From: an uncultured Cellulomonas sp.
GTDB lineage: Bacteria; Actinomycetota; Actinomycetes; Actinomycetales; Cellulomonadaceae
Reading direction: 5' to 3'
Assembly: GCF_947494015.1 (NCBI RefSeq)
Contig: NZ_CANLTL010000015.1
Coordinates: forward strand, 62,001-126,000
DNA length: 64,000 nucleotides
Shown: positions 6,778 through 16,060 of the stretch, piece by piece
Layout: the number at the start of each line of letters is the position of its first letter
Numbering within the stretch: position 1 is the stretch's first letter
The notes under the pieces: generated by a model
Seen by the model: the letters and a program-made list of their open reading frames with translations, nothing else
What the model was told of the DNA's origin: nothing
Database searches by the model: none
Position numbers and translations under genes: made by a program

Positions 6778-8409
6778 TCACAGCTGCCCGCCGCACGAGC
6801 CGCAGAACCGCTGACCGTCGGTGCCCGGGGCGCCGCAGGACCGGCAGCTCGGAGCAGCCGACGCCGTGGCCGCGTGCCGGGCCGGGGCCGCGGTGAGGAC
6901 CGACGTCGTCGAGCCGGCGGTCATCGGGCCGGACGCGACCGGCGCGGTGAAGCCGGTGGTCGTGCCGGTGTGCACGGCCGGCGCGACCCCCGTCATGCCG
7001 ACCGGTGCCATGGGGCGCTGTGCCGGGGCAGCCGGCCCCGCCGGGGCGGCCGGCGCCGGGGTGCCGATCGTGGTGGCCGGCCCGAAGCCGATCGACCCGG
7101 TGGTGTCCAGCACGGACACCGGCTGGGCCTCGGTCGCGGCCATGGCCGGCGCCATGGCGGGCGTGCCGGTCGGCGCGCCGGTCGACATCGCGGGAGCCGG
7201 CGCGGCCGGCAGCGGCGCGGGGGTGACCAGGGCACGCTGGGCCTTGCGGCGGCGCAGCCGGACCACCACGACGACGGCGATGACCACCGTCACGACCGCC
7301 CCGAGCACCGAGGCGCCGATCGCGACGACCATCCCGATCGCGAGTGCCTCGTCGTCCACCGTCGGGGCGGGCGCCGCGGCGGGCTCGGGAGCCGGCTCGG
7401 GGGCGGGCACGTTCTCCGGCGTCAGGGTGACGCCCTTGGCGGTCAGCCAGTCGTGCAGGTCGGAGGCGTCGGTGATGAAGTTGAACGCCTGGTCGCCGAC
7501 GATCTTGGAGGAGTTGACCCCGACCACGTTGCCGAGCGGGTCGACCGTGGGCCCGCCGGACATGCCGCCGGACAGGTCCGCGTTGATCTCCGTCCGCGGC
7601 ACGCCGAGCTCGCTGATCTGCTGGCTGCTGACCGAGCCGGTCTTGAAGCTCGCCCGGACGCGGCTGGCGTCCACGACGCTCTGCACCGAGCCGGGGAAGC
7701 CGACCGAGGTGACGGCCATCCCGTTGCCCGGGTCGGTCGCGGTGACCGGCAGCGGGATGCTCCCGGTCACGTCGGCCTTGAGCAGCGCGACGTCGCCCTG
7801 GTCGAAGGAGCGGTAGTCGACGAGCTGCACGGCGAGCGGGTCCTCGATGACGATGCCGTCGACCGCCTTGGGCTGCATCGCGTAGACGATCCGCTGCGGC
7901 TCGGAGCCGGCGTCGAGGCCCTCGACCGGCCAGGTGGCGTACGCGGTGCCGATCATGCCCGCCGCCTCGTCGGGGGTCAGGAACCCCTCGGCCACCGTCG
8001 TCTCCAGGAACGTGTCGACGAGGGCGTGTCGGCCCTCGACCGGGTCGACGCAGTGGCCGGCGGTCGCGATCTGGCCGGTCTCGGAGACGAAGAACCCGGT
8101 GCAGATGGACGCGACGGACAGCTCGTCGCTCCAGATCGTGCCGGCCTCGTCGGGGATCCCGACGTAGCCGCTCCACTCGATGTACAGCTGGACGACGCTC
8201 GGCTCGATCGAGTCCTGCAGGCTGGGTGCGGCGGGGGCCGGGGTCGCGGTCGTGCTCGGCGCGTCGGCCGGCGGGGTGGTGGGCGTCGCCCAGGCGGCCG
8301 GAGCCAGCAGCAGCGAGCCGGCGGTGAGCGCGACGGCCCCGGCGCCGGCGAGCGGCAGGACGGCGCGACGGAGAGCGGGTCGGCGACGCAGGCTGGTCGT
8401 CGAGAGCAT
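6778..8409 (-). CDS. Membrane-anchored trypsin-like serine protease with C-terminal zinc ribbon
   Basis: A 543-residue protein. Residues 1-41 form a signal peptide (RRR, a hydrophobic core, then PAAWA). The outer domain has a chymotrypsin/HtrA-type triad: H119 in IATAGHC, D206 in QGDVALL and S284 in GGMSGGP. A Pro/Ala-rich linker (~340-350) leads to a transmembrane helix at ~356-384 followed by RLRRRKA, so the C-terminal half should be cytoplasmic. That half is a long Ala/Pro/Thr-rich low-complexity stretch ending in a four-cysteine zinc ribbon (CRSC...CGSC) at the extreme C-terminus. An exported protease joined through the membrane to an inner zinc ribbon suggests envelope sensing or signalling, but no partner gene is nearby. 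The ATG at 8409 is followed directly by the signal peptide. Confidence 0.85.
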   Translation of the reverse strand: MLSTTSLRRRPALRRAVLPLAGAGAVALTAGSLLLAPAAWATPTTPPADAPSTTATPAPAAPSLQDSIEPSVVQLYIEWSGYVGIPDEAGTIWSDELSVASICTGFFVSETGQIATAGHCVDPVEGRHALVDTFLETTVAEGFLTPDEAAGMIGTAYATWPVEGLDAGSEPQRIVYAMQPKAVDGIVIEDPLAVQLVDYRSFDQGDVALLKADVTGSIPLPVTATDPGNGMAVTSVGFPGSVQSVVDASRVRASFKTGSVSSQQISELGVPRTEINADLSGGMSGGPTVDPLGNVVGVNSSKIVGDQAFNFITDASDLHDWLTAKGVTLTPENVPAPEPAPEPAAAPAPTVDDEALAIGMVVAIGASVLGAVVTVVIAVVVVVRLRRRKAQRALVTPAPLPAAPAPAMSTGAPTGTPAMAPAMAATEAQPVSVLDTTGSIGFGPATTIGTPAPAAPAGPAAPAQRPMAPVGMTGVAPAVHTGTTTGFTAPVASGPMTAGSTTSVLTAAPARHAATASAAPSCRSCGAPGTDGQRFCGSCGGQL

Positions 8410-8532
8410 GGTGGTGCCTTTCGGTGCGGGGGTCCTCGCTCCGGCGGGCCGGTGAGGACGTGGTGTCCGGGACGCGATCTCGTCCCGCAGAAGAGATTCC
8501 TCCGGCGCGGGACCGCCGACATCGGGGGGATG

Positions 8533-8559
8533 ACGTATCTGCGCGGCGCAGAAGTACGT
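8533..8559. promoter_or_regulatory. Inverted repeat in the divergent 8410-8657 spacer
   Basis: A 15-bp palindrome TCTGCGC-G-GCGCAGA (8538-8552) is flanked by ACGTA and TACGT half-sites. It lies between the divergent protease and hypothetical genes and may be an operator for either. The rest of this 248-nt spacer shows no clear promoter. Confidence 0.5.
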
Positions 8560-8657
8560 ACCTGACCGGGGTGTCGCCGGTGGCGGCGCCGAGGCCCGTG
8601 CGTACGTCGGTGGCCGAGCCCTTGTGACCGTCTCGGCGGACCTGGAAGCATGCGTCC

Positions 8658-9254
8658 ATGGCGATGGCGGATGTGATCGTGCTGCGCTCGGCCCGGACAG
8701 GCACCGGGACCGACGCCCCGTCCGACACCCACCGGCCCGGCCGGCACGGGGACCGTCCCGGCCGCGACCGTGAGCCGGTGCATCCCAGCGCGGTCGGGGC
8801 GTCAGGGGACCCCGATCCCGCGGCGCCGGCCGCCGACGACGTGCCGTGGCCCCTGGCCTTCCTGCCCGGCCTGCTGACGGACGAGGAGGAGGCCACCGCG
8901 CCGGACGGCGTGCACCGGTACCGGGGGACGCAGGCCCTCTACCCGGACGGCTGCCGGCAGCTGGAGGTCACCGGCTCACAGACCGACCCCACGTCCGTGC
9001 GCCTCACGCTGGTCTGGCACGACGGCGTCGAGCCGCAGGCCCGCGCCGCTGCGGTGGAGGCCTGGACCGCGCAGGCCGCCGCCGGCGGCTGGCGTCCCGG
9101 CGGCGGTGACGACCTCGTGGGACCGGTCGTCGTCGAGCAGTACCAGCCGGTCGCGACGGCGGCCGACGCGGCCCAGTCGCAGGCCGTGGTGCACGACTGG
9201 TCCCGGCTCACCGACGACGGCGGCGGCTCCCGCACGTCCGGACGGCCTACCTAG
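8658..9254 (+). CDS. Hypothetical protein, 198 residues
   Basis: I do not recognise this gene. The first ~60 residues are low-complexity (Gly/Asp/Arg/His/Pro) and look disordered. From ~62 there is a compact domain (VPWPLAFLPGLLTDEEEAT, HRYRGTQALYPDGC, VRLTLVWHDGVEP, an Ala-rich helix, then VVVEQYQPVA) of mixed alpha/beta appearance. It has no signal peptide or membrane helix. ATG 8658 has only a weak purine stretch upstream; ATG 8664 in the same frame is an alternative. It is divergent from the protease gene and convergent with the LuxR gene. Confidence 0.6.
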   Translation: MAMADVIVLRSARTGTGTDAPSDTHRPGRHGDRPGRDREPVHPSAVGASGDPDPAAPAADDVPWPLAFLPGLLTDEEEATAPDGVHRYRGTQALYPDGCRQLEVTGSQTDPTSVRLTLVWHDGVEPQARAAAVEAWTAQAAAGGWRPGGGDDLVGPVVVEQYQPVATAADAAQSQAVVHDWSRLTDDGGGSRTSGRPT

Positions 9255-9267
9255 ACGCGCGCCGGAC

Positions 9268-9287
9268 GCGCCCGTTCCAGCGGGCGC
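9268..9287. terminator. Hairpin between convergent hypothetical and LuxR genes
   Basis: A 7-bp stem (GCGCCCG / CGGGCGC) with a 6-nt loop sits in the 72-nt gap between two convergent stops. Confidence 0.6.
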
Positions 9288-9326
9288 CCGGAGCGCACCG
9301 CACCCGTCGCGGACCGAGCGCCCACG

Positions 9327-12300
9327 TCAGCGGGTGGCGAGCAGCCCGGCCCGGTGCGCTGCCGCGGCCGCCTGCTGACGGCTGCCCGCGCCGACCTTCG
9401 CCAGGATGTGCGAGACGTGCACGCCCGCGGTGCGCTCGCTGATGAACAGGCTGCGGGCGATCTGCCGGTTGCTGGCGCCGTCGGCGAGCAGGTGCAGCAC
9501 CTCCAGCTCCCGCGCGGTCAGGCCGAACGGCACCGGCCCGCGCTCGGGTGCGTCCGGGGTCGGTGGGGCTGCGAGCGGCAGCCGCGAGCGTCGGGCGACC
9601 GCCTGCGCCGCGGCCACCAGGGGCGCCGCACCCAGACGCTCGGCCACGGCGTGCGCCTCGGCGAGCGGCTCGCCCGCGTCCCGCCGCGCGCCGGTGGCCA
9701 GACGGTGCTCGGCGAGCCGGAGCTGGGCGTACGCCAGCCGGAACGGGCGGTCCAGCCGGCGGGCGAGCTCGGCGACGTCGGACCACGGCTGGTCGCCCGC
9801 GCCGCGGGCGCGCGCCGTCTCGGCCGTGCACAGCGCCGACCCGAGCCGCACGTCCGGCAGGTCCGCCGACGACGACGCCGCGACCGACGCCGCCAGCGCG
9901 CCCAGGCGCTGCACCCGTGCGTCGTCGGCGCCGCCCGGCAGGACGGTCGCGTCGGCCTCGACCCGCAGGCCGACCGTCAGGGTGTGCAGCAGCGACTCGG
10001 GGTCGTCGGAGTGGCCCAGCGCGTCGATCGACCGGTCGACGGCGTCGCGGGCGGCCGCGGTGCGGCCGTGCCAGGCCAGGTGGTCGGCCTCGACCCGCCA
10101 CAGCGCGGCGACGAGGTCGGGCTCGGCCGACCGGTCGACCACGCCGTGCGCCGCGGCCAGGGCCTCGGTGGCGTGGTCGTCGCGGTACACCCGCACCTCG
10201 GCCTCGGTCAGCGCGATGTGCGCGGCCAGCCCGGCCGGCGGGCGCCGCTCGGTGCACCAGCCGATCCAGGTCATCGCCTCGTCCCACCGGCCCAGCAGGA
10301 TCAGGGCGCTGACCGCGTTGCCGACGGCGGTGATGGCCACCGGTGGGTGCGCCTGCGTCCCCAGGGCCCCCACCGCCTGCGTGACCACCTCGACCGACTC
10401 GGCCTCGCGGCCGACGTTCTGCAGCACGTAGGCGGTGTTGGACACGGCCCGCCACAGCTCCTCGTCGCTGCCGCACGCCGCCGCGACGTCGCGGGCCTCG
10501 CGCAGGGCACGCAGTCCCTCGTCGGCGTCCCCGCGCAGCGCCGCGACGACGCCCAGGGTGTCCAGCGCGCCGGCGCGGGCCGCGTCCGCACCGCTGGCCA
10601 GTGCCACGGTGAGCGCCTCCTGGGCACGGGCGCCGGCGTCGTCGAACCGGCCGAAGATCATCAGCGACGCCGCGTGGCTGGCCATCACGCGGGCCCGGGT
10701 GGGGGAGTCGTCGGTCAGCGCCACCGACTCCAGCGCCCTCAGGTACGCCGCGTTGACGCCGTCGCCGTCCCCGGTCTCCCGCCGGAACCACGCCAGCCGC
10801 TCCCAGCAGCACGCCTCGGTCTCGGGCGACATCGGCGCCCGCAGGGTGTCCTCGAGCAGCGCGATCCCCGCATCGACGTCCCCGCCGAGCCGCAGCGCCT
10901 CGGCGAGCTCGAGCCGGATGTCGGCCGCGGCGGCCATCGACTCCGACAGCGGCGGCTCGAGCCGGTCCCGGTGGCCGAGCGCCCGGCGCAGCAGGGCGAC
11001 CGCCTCGAGGAAGGCCCGGACCTGGATCGCGGCGCGACCTGCGGCGAGGCAGGTGCGCAGTGCCGCGGCCTCGTGGCCGGACCTGCTCCAGTGGTCGGCG
11101 ATCTCTGCGAGCCGTTGTGCGCCGGTCGAGCCGGAGGTCTGCTCGAGCTCGCGGGCGACGTGCGCGTGCAGCCGGCGGGCCAGCCACGGCGGGATCGCGC
11201 GGTAGACCACCTCGCGGTCCAGGCCGTGCCGCAGCGCGTAGCCCGACGACGTGTGCACCAGCAGCCCGCACTGCACCGCCTCGGCGAGGCTCCGCTCGGG
11301 CGGGTCCAGCGGCGCCGGGGGCTCCGCGTCGCGCGCGGGCTCGGGCGCACCCGGGTCCAGCGGAACGTCGTCGGGCGAGGCGTCAGGCGGCACCGCGCCG
11401 GACGGGACCGCGTCGGCCGGGACCGCGCCGGACGACACCCCCTCGGACGGCAGCGACCGGGTGAGCCGGTCGAGCAGCTCGGGCTCGACGGGGCGCCCGA
11501 TCGTGGCCGCCACCCGCAGGACGTGCAGCGCACCCGGGGACAGGCCCGCGAGGCGAGCCACCACGGCGCTGGTGTACGAGCGCGGCAGCTCGTCGTCGCC
11601 GCCGTGGTGCTGGGCGAGCTCGGCGGCGGCGAGCGCGTTGCCCTCGGCCCGCCGGACGACGGCGGCGACGTCCCGCTCGGTCGTGCCCGGGCCGCGCACC
11701 CGGTGCACGAGCGCGGCGACGTCGTCGTCGGGCAGGCGGTCCGGCCGCAGCCAGCAGACCGCGGGTGCGCGGTGCAGCTCGGCGACGGCGCGGTCGAGGT
11801 GCTCGTGCCGGGTCGCGGCGGCGTCGCGCAGTGCGGCGACCAGCGCGACCGGCTCGGTCGTCACGGCCCGGGCCAGGAACACGAGCAGCGCGAGGCTCGA
11901 CGGGTCGGCCCACTGCAGGTCGTCGACCACCAGCACGACCGGCCGCCAGGCGGCCACGGCCTCGAGCACGTCGAGCATCTCGGTGAAGCGGCGCAGCACC
12001 TGGTCCTCGCCGGCGCTGGTGTCCGCCTCCGGCCGACCGTCGGCGGGCGGGCACGGGCGCACCCAGGCGCGGGCCGCCGCGAGCACCTCCGGTGGCGCGT
12101 CCGTGCCCCGCAGCCGGCGCAGCGCCTCGACGAACGGCGCGAACGGCACGCTCGGGTAGTGCGGGCCGGGACGCTCGACGCAGCCCCCGTGCAGCACCAC
12201 CCGGTCGTCGGCCGTGGACCCGGTGAGCTCCAGCGCGTGCTGGACCAGGCGCGTCTTGCCCGTGCCCGGCGCCCCCTGGACGACGACGGTCCGGCCACGT

Positions 12301-12380
12301 CCGGCGGCGGCCAGACCCAGCTCGCCGACCAGGGTCGCCAGCTCGGCGGTCCTCCCCACGAAGACGTCGGTCACGTCCAT
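9327..12380 (-). CDS. Large ATP-binding LuxR family (LAL) transcriptional regulator
   Basis: A 1017-residue regulator of the MalT/LAL type. The N-terminal AAA/STAND ATPase has the Walker A motif GAPGTGKT at 36-43 and a Walker B-like VVLVVDDLQWAD near 160. A long helical, TPR-like middle region probably senses ligands or proteins. The C-terminal LuxR helix-turn-helix (LTARELEVLHLLADGASNRQ, then FISERTAGVHVSHILAKVG) fills the last ~60 residues. The ATG at 12380 is chosen because the protein then begins right before the ATPase (VFVGRTAELATLV) and GGGAGGGG lies about 10 nt upstream; the frame stays open to 13304 over cutC. The regulated genes are not evident. An insertion of repeated Ala/Val-Pro-Ser/Asp units (~300-340) lies between the ATPase and the helical part. 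Confidence 0.88.
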   Translation of the reverse strand: MDVTDVFVGRTAELATLVGELGLAAAGRGRTVVVQGAPGTGKTRLVQHALELTGSTADDRVVLHGGCVERPGPHYPSVPFAPFVEALRRLRGTDAPPEVLAAARAWVRPCPPADGRPEADTSAGEDQVLRRFTEMLDVLEAVAAWRPVVLVVDDLQWADPSSLALLVFLARAVTTEPVALVAALRDAAATRHEHLDRAVAELHRAPAVCWLRPDRLPDDDVAALVHRVRGPGTTERDVAAVVRRAEGNALAAAELAQHHGGDDELPRSYTSAVVARLAGLSPGALHVLRVAATIGRPVEPELLDRLTRSLPSEGVSSGAVPADAVPSGAVPPDASPDDVPLDPGAPEPARDAEPPAPLDPPERSLAEAVQCGLLVHTSSGYALRHGLDREVVYRAIPPWLARRLHAHVARELEQTSGSTGAQRLAEIADHWSRSGHEAAALRTCLAAGRAAIQVRAFLEAVALLRRALGHRDRLEPPLSESMAAAADIRLELAEALRLGGDVDAGIALLEDTLRAPMSPETEACCWERLAWFRRETGDGDGVNAAYLRALESVALTDDSPTRARVMASHAASLMIFGRFDDAGARAQEALTVALASGADAARAGALDTLGVVAALRGDADEGLRALREARDVAAACGSDEELWRAVSNTAYVLQNVGREAESVEVVTQAVGALGTQAHPPVAITAVGNAVSALILLGRWDEAMTWIGWCTERRPPAGLAAHIALTEAEVRVYRDDHATEALAAAHGVVDRSAEPDLVAALWRVEADHLAWHGRTAAARDAVDRSIDALGHSDDPESLLHTLTVGLRVEADATVLPGGADDARVQRLGALAASVAASSSADLPDVRLGSALCTAETARARGAGDQPWSDVAELARRLDRPFRLAYAQLRLAEHRLATGARRDAGEPLAEAHAVAERLGAAPLVAAAQAVARRSRLPLAAPPTPDAPERGPVPFGLTARELEVLHLLADGASNRQIARSLFISERTAGVHVSHILAKVGAGSRQQAAAAAHRAGLLATR

Positions 12381-12543
12381 GGCCTGCTGCCCCCTCCCGC
12401 GTGGCCACCGCGTCACCGTCACCGTCGGAGTCGGCGGCGGCCGGTGCTGGGAGTCTCCCGGAAGGGCGCGGTCAGCGGAAGGCGCGCGGGGTCGCGCGCC
12501 GAGACCGGCCGTGGGGGACGCCTCGGCCGTTACGGTCGGCGTC

Positions 12544-13314
12544 ATGCCGACCACCGACCGCGCCGACCGCTCCGGGGCCCGCGTGCCGTCCGGTGGGCGG
12601 CCGGTGGCCGTGGAGATCGCCGTGCAGGACGCCGCCGGCGCCCGGGTCGCGCTCGCGGCGGGAGCCGACCGCGTCGAGCTGTGCACCGCGCTGGGCCTGA
12701 CCGGAGGCCTGACGCCCACCACGGCCCGGGTCGCGCAGGTCGTCGCCGTCGGCCTGCCGGTGCACGTGCTGGTCCGGCCGCGGCCGGGCGGATTCGTGCA
12801 CGACGACGAGGAGCGTCGGCTGGTCATCGCCGAGGTGCGGGACGCGCTCGCGGCGGGTGCGAGCGGCGTCGTCGTCGGGGCGCTGACGCCTGGACGGAGG
12901 GTCGACGTCCCGCTCGTGGCACAGGTGGTCGCCGCCGCGGTCGGTGCCGACGTGACCTTCCACCGGGCGTTCGACGTGGTGGACGACCGGGCCCGTGCGC
13001 TGGACGCGCTGGCGGACCTCGGCGTCGTCCGGGTGCTCACCTCCGGTGGTGCGCCGGCAGCGGGTGACGCGGTCCCCGAGCTGCGGGCCCTGGTGACGCA
13101 CGCCGCCGGCCGGGTGCAGGTAATGGCCGGCGGGGGCGTGCACGCCGCCGTCGCCCCCGACCTGGTCGACGCCGTGCACCTGTCCGGGCGCGCGGTCGTG
13201 CCGGACCGCGGGCCGGTCGGCCCCGGTGGGGGACTGGACGCGGGCCTGGAGGTGACCGACGAGCGGCTGGTGCAGGCGGCGGTGGCACAGGTCCGCGCGA
13301 GCACACGCAGCTGA
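12544..13314 (+). CDS. cutC: CutC family protein (copper homeostasis)
   Basis: A 256-residue TIM-barrel protein. The motifs VEIAVQDAAGARVALAAGAD, RVELCTALGLTGGLTPT, VHVLVRPRPGGFVH and VTFHRAFDVVDD, then RVLTSGG and VMAGGGVHA, follow CutC order and length. CutC has been linked to copper tolerance, though its biochemical role is unsettled. The ATG at 12544 is the first start compatible with the conserved N-terminus, leaving a ~20-residue extension. It is divergent from the LuxR gene across a 163-nt spacer and converges on the ROK gene with a 9-nt gap. There is no metal-related neighbour. Confidence 0.85.
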   Translation: MPTTDRADRSGARVPSGGRPVAVEIAVQDAAGARVALAAGADRVELCTALGLTGGLTPTTARVAQVVAVGLPVHVLVRPRPGGFVHDDEERRLVIAEVRDALAAGASGVVVGALTPGRRVDVPLVAQVVAAAVGADVTFHRAFDVVDDRARALDALADLGVVRVLTSGGAPAAGDAVPELRALVTHAAGRVQVMAGGGVHAAVAPDLVDAVHLSGRAVVPDRGPVGPGGGLDAGLEVTDERLVQAAVAQVRASTRS

Positions 13315-13323
13315 CGGGACGCC

Positions 13324-14472
13324 CTAGCCCCCGAGCAGCGCGTTGACCGCCGCAGCGGAGTACTCGCGCTCGACCACCATCGCCGCCAGCCCGGCCACCG
13401 CGGCGTCCTCGCCGAGGCCGGCCAGGTGCACGGTGAGGTGCCGCGTCGCGCGCGGCAGAGAGCGCGGGTAGAGCGTCTCGCGGACGCCGGCCAGCAGCGG
13501 GGTCGACGCCAGGGCGCCGCCGATGACGACCTCGCCCGGGTTCAGCAGGCACACGACCGTGGCCATGACCTCCCCGATCACGCGACCGGCGGCCTGGGTG
13601 AGGCGGGCGGCGTCGGCGTCACCCTGCGCGAGCAGCGCGCCGACGTCGGAGCCGGACGCGGCGGGCTTGCCGAGCGCGGTCAGCGCCCGGGCCACGGCCC
13701 GCCCGGAGGCGACGGCGGCCAGGCAGCCGTGCGCGCCGCACTGGCACACCGCGTCCTCGTGGCCGGCGAGCCGGACGTGCCCGATGTCGCCGGAGCCGCC
13801 GTCGACCCCGCGGTACACGCGGCCGCCGATGACGATGCCCGTCCCGATCCCGGTCGACACCTTGACCAGGCACAGGGACCGCGAACCGGGGTAGCCGGCG
13901 CGCTGCTCGCCGAGCGCCGCGGCGTCGGCGTCGTTGGCCACGAGGACCGGCGCCCCGAGGGCGTCGTGCAGGTGGTCCGGCACCGGGTAGGCGTCCCAGC
14001 CCGGCATGATCGGCGGTTGGCTCGGCCGGCCGGTCTCCGGGTCCACCGGTCCGGGAATGCTGATGCCCATCCCGCCGAGGTCCGTCGGGGCGATCCCCGC
14101 GCGGTCCAGCAGGCCGGCGGCGGTGGTGGTGATCGCCTCCAGGGTGCGGGCCGGGCCGTCGGCCACGGCGAGGTCGAGCCGGGCACGGTGCTCGACCCGG
14201 CCGGTCAGGTCGGTGACGGCGACCGTGGTGTGCGTGGTCTCGACGGTCGCGGCCACCACCCGCGCGTGGCCCGTGTTGAACTCCAATCGGCGCGGCCGGC
14301 GTCCGCCGGTCACCCGGTCGGTCCCGTTCTCGACCACCAGGCCGGCGGCCAGGAGCGCGTCGATGCGTCCGGCCACCGTCATCCGGGACAGGCCGGTGAC
14401 GTCCAGCACGTCCCCCCGCGTCACGGCCCGGCCGGTGCGGATGAGCTCAAGCACGTCGCCCGGTCCGGGCAT
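13324..14472 (-). CDS. ROK family transcriptional repressor
   Basis: The 382-residue protein has an N-terminal winged helix (VLELIRTGRAVTRGDVLDVT, LSRMTVAGRIDALLAAGLV) and a ROK sugar-kinase-like domain. The ROK part shows MGISIPGPVDPETG, VLVANDADAAALGEQ, LVKVSTGIGTGIVIGG and the zinc motif CQCGAHGCLAAVASG. The start at 14472 is set by GGGAGGTG 6 nt upstream. It lies divergent from the sugar ABC operon that begins at 14630 and is probably its repressor, released by a sugar or sugar phosphate. An inverted repeat overlapping the operon promoter is a plausible operator. Confidence 0.9.
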   Translation of the reverse strand: MPGPGDVLELIRTGRAVTRGDVLDVTGLSRMTVAGRIDALLAAGLVVENGTDRVTGGRRPRRLEFNTGHARVVAATVETTHTTVAVTDLTGRVEHRARLDLAVADGPARTLEAITTTAAGLLDRAGIAPTDLGGMGISIPGPVDPETGRPSQPPIMPGWDAYPVPDHLHDALGAPVLVANDADAAALGEQRAGYPGSRSLCLVKVSTGIGTGIVIGGRVYRGVDGGSGDIGHVRLAGHEDAVCQCGAHGCLAAVASGRAVARALTALGKPAASGSDVGALLAQGDADAARLTQAAGRVIGEVMATVVCLLNPGEVVIGGALASTPLLAGVRETLYPRSLPRATRHLTVHLAGLGEDAAVAGLAAMVVEREYSAAAVNALLGG

Positions 14473-14527
14473 CGGCGCACCTCCCTGTGCTGAGTCGTCC
14501 CTGTGCGGAGTCGTGACCCGACCGTGA

Positions 14528-14556
14528 TTGACCGCTAGCCACCTTATGCCTAGCGT
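14528..14556 (+). promoter_or_regulatory. Promoter of the sugar operon with overlapping inverted repeat
   Basis: TTGACC (14528-14533), a 17-nt spacer and TAGCGT (14551-14556) form a good sigma-70-type promoter. CGCTAG (14533-14538) and CTAGCG (14550-14555), 11 nt apart, make an inverted repeat across it, a candidate ROK operator. Confidence 0.65.
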
Positions 14557-14629
14557 CTGTACATATCGACGGAGACGACGACGTCCGGCGATCTGTCCGC
14601 AGCACCACCCCAGCGCGAGGAGGCGCACG

Positions 14630-16060
14630 GTGAAGATACGTGGCACGGCAGCGAGGACGACCCGGGCGGCGAGCACGAGGGCCGTCGCGGTGACGGCGGT
14701 GGCGGCGCTCGCGCTGACCGCCTGCAGCGGCGACCCGGAGGCCGACGGCGGCGACGGAGGTGAGGGCGGCGGCGGGCTCACCGTCTGGGTCCAGGAGGAC
14801 CTGCCGGACCGGGTCGCCGCCACCCAGGCGATCGTCGACGACTTCACGGAGGCCACCGGCACGGAGGTCGAGCTGGTCTCGGTCGGCGAGGACCAGTTCG
14901 CCCAGCTCATCACCTCGGCGGCCGCGGCGGGGGACCTGCCGGACGTCATCGGCGGCGTCTCGCTGCCGCAGGTGCGCACCCTGTCGGCCAACGAGCTGCT
15001 CGACACCGACGCCGTCGGGCAGCTCCTCGAGACGCTCGACCCGTCGACGTTCTCCGACAAGGCCGTCGAGCTGACCCAGGACGGCGACGCCCAGCTCGCG
15101 ATCCCGAGCGAGTCCTGGACGCAGATGCTCTACTACCGCACCGACCTCTTCGAGGCCGCGGGCCTGGAGGCGCCGACGTCCTACGACGCGATCCTCGCGG
15201 CGGCGCAGGCCCTGGACGGCGAGGGCATGGCCGGCTTCGTCGGCGCCACCGCGCCCGGTGACGCGTTCACCGAGCAGACCTTCGAGCACATCGCCCTCGG
15301 CAACGACTGCCAGCTCGTGGACGACGACGGCGAGGTGCAGCTCGACTCCCCGCAGTGCGTCGCGGCCCTCGACTTCTACGGCGACCTGGTGACGCAGTAC
15401 TCCGTGCCGGGCGCGCAGGACGTGGACACCACCCGCGCCGCCTACTTCGCCGGTCAGGCGGCCATGTTCGTGTGGTCGACGTTCGTGCTCGACGAGATGG
15501 CCGGGCTGCGCGAGGACGCGCTGCCCACCTGTCCCGAGTGCGCCGCCGACCCCGCGTACCTGGCGAAGAACACCGGCGTGGTGACCGCGATCGAGGGACC
15601 CGACGGCGCGGCTCCCGCCCAGTTCGGCGAGATCACCTCCTGGACCATCACGGCCGGCGCCGACACCGAGGCCGCGCAGAGCTTCGTCGAGTACATGCTG
15701 ACCGACGGCTACGAGCCGTGGATCGCGATCGCGCCCGAGGGCAAGGTCCCGGTCCGCACCGGCACCCCCGAGGAGCCGACCCTGTACTCCGACCTGTGGG
15801 CGGAGCTGCCAGTCGGGGTGGACACCAAGGCGCCGCTGTCGGACTTCTACTCCCCGGAGGTGCTGGATGCCGTCGCGACCGGGCCGGAGGACCTCGCGCG
15901 GTGGGGCATCACCCAGGGTCAGGGTGACCTGCTCGGTGCGACCCAGGGCGAGCACCCCGTCGCCGAGGCGGTGAGCGAGGTGGCCAACGGCACCGATCCG
16001 GAGCAGGCCGCGCAGGCCGCCGCCGAGGCGGTGCGAGCCATCGCGGAGTCCCTGCAGTGA
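14630..16060 (+). CDS. Sugar ABC transporter substrate-binding lipoprotein
   Basis: A 476-residue family-1 extracellular solute-binding protein (MalE/YcjN-like). A lipoprotein signal peptide ends in the lipobox ALALTAC near residue 32, so the protein should be attached to the outer face of the membrane. The mature part starts with a Gly/Asp-rich linker, then LTVWVQEDLPDRVAATQAIV and VELVSVGEDQFAQLITSA, typical of the N-lobe. GTG 14630 is preferred because GAGGAGG lies 6 nt upstream and gives a proper signal peptide. It is the first gene of an operon with two permeases; as in most CUT1 systems no dedicated ATPase gene is present, so a shared MsiK-type ATPase is likely. Confidence 0.9.
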   Translation: MKIRGTAARTTRAASTRAVAVTAVAALALTACSGDPEADGGDGGEGGGGLTVWVQEDLPDRVAATQAIVDDFTEATGTEVELVSVGEDQFAQLITSAAAAGDLPDVIGGVSLPQVRTLSANELLDTDAVGQLLETLDPSTFSDKAVELTQDGDAQLAIPSESWTQMLYYRTDLFEAAGLEAPTSYDAILAAAQALDGEGMAGFVGATAPGDAFTEQTFEHIALGNDCQLVDDDGEVQLDSPQCVAALDFYGDLVTQYSVPGAQDVDTTRAAYFAGQAAMFVWSTFVLDEMAGLREDALPTCPECAADPAYLAKNTGVVTAIEGPDGAAPAQFGEITSWTITAGADTEAAQSFVEYMLTDGYEPWIAIAPEGKVPVRTGTPEEPTLYSDLWAELPVGVDTKAPLSDFYSPEVLDAVATGPEDLARWGITQGQGDLLGATQGEHPVAEAVSEVANGTDPEQAAQAAAEAVRAIAESLQ

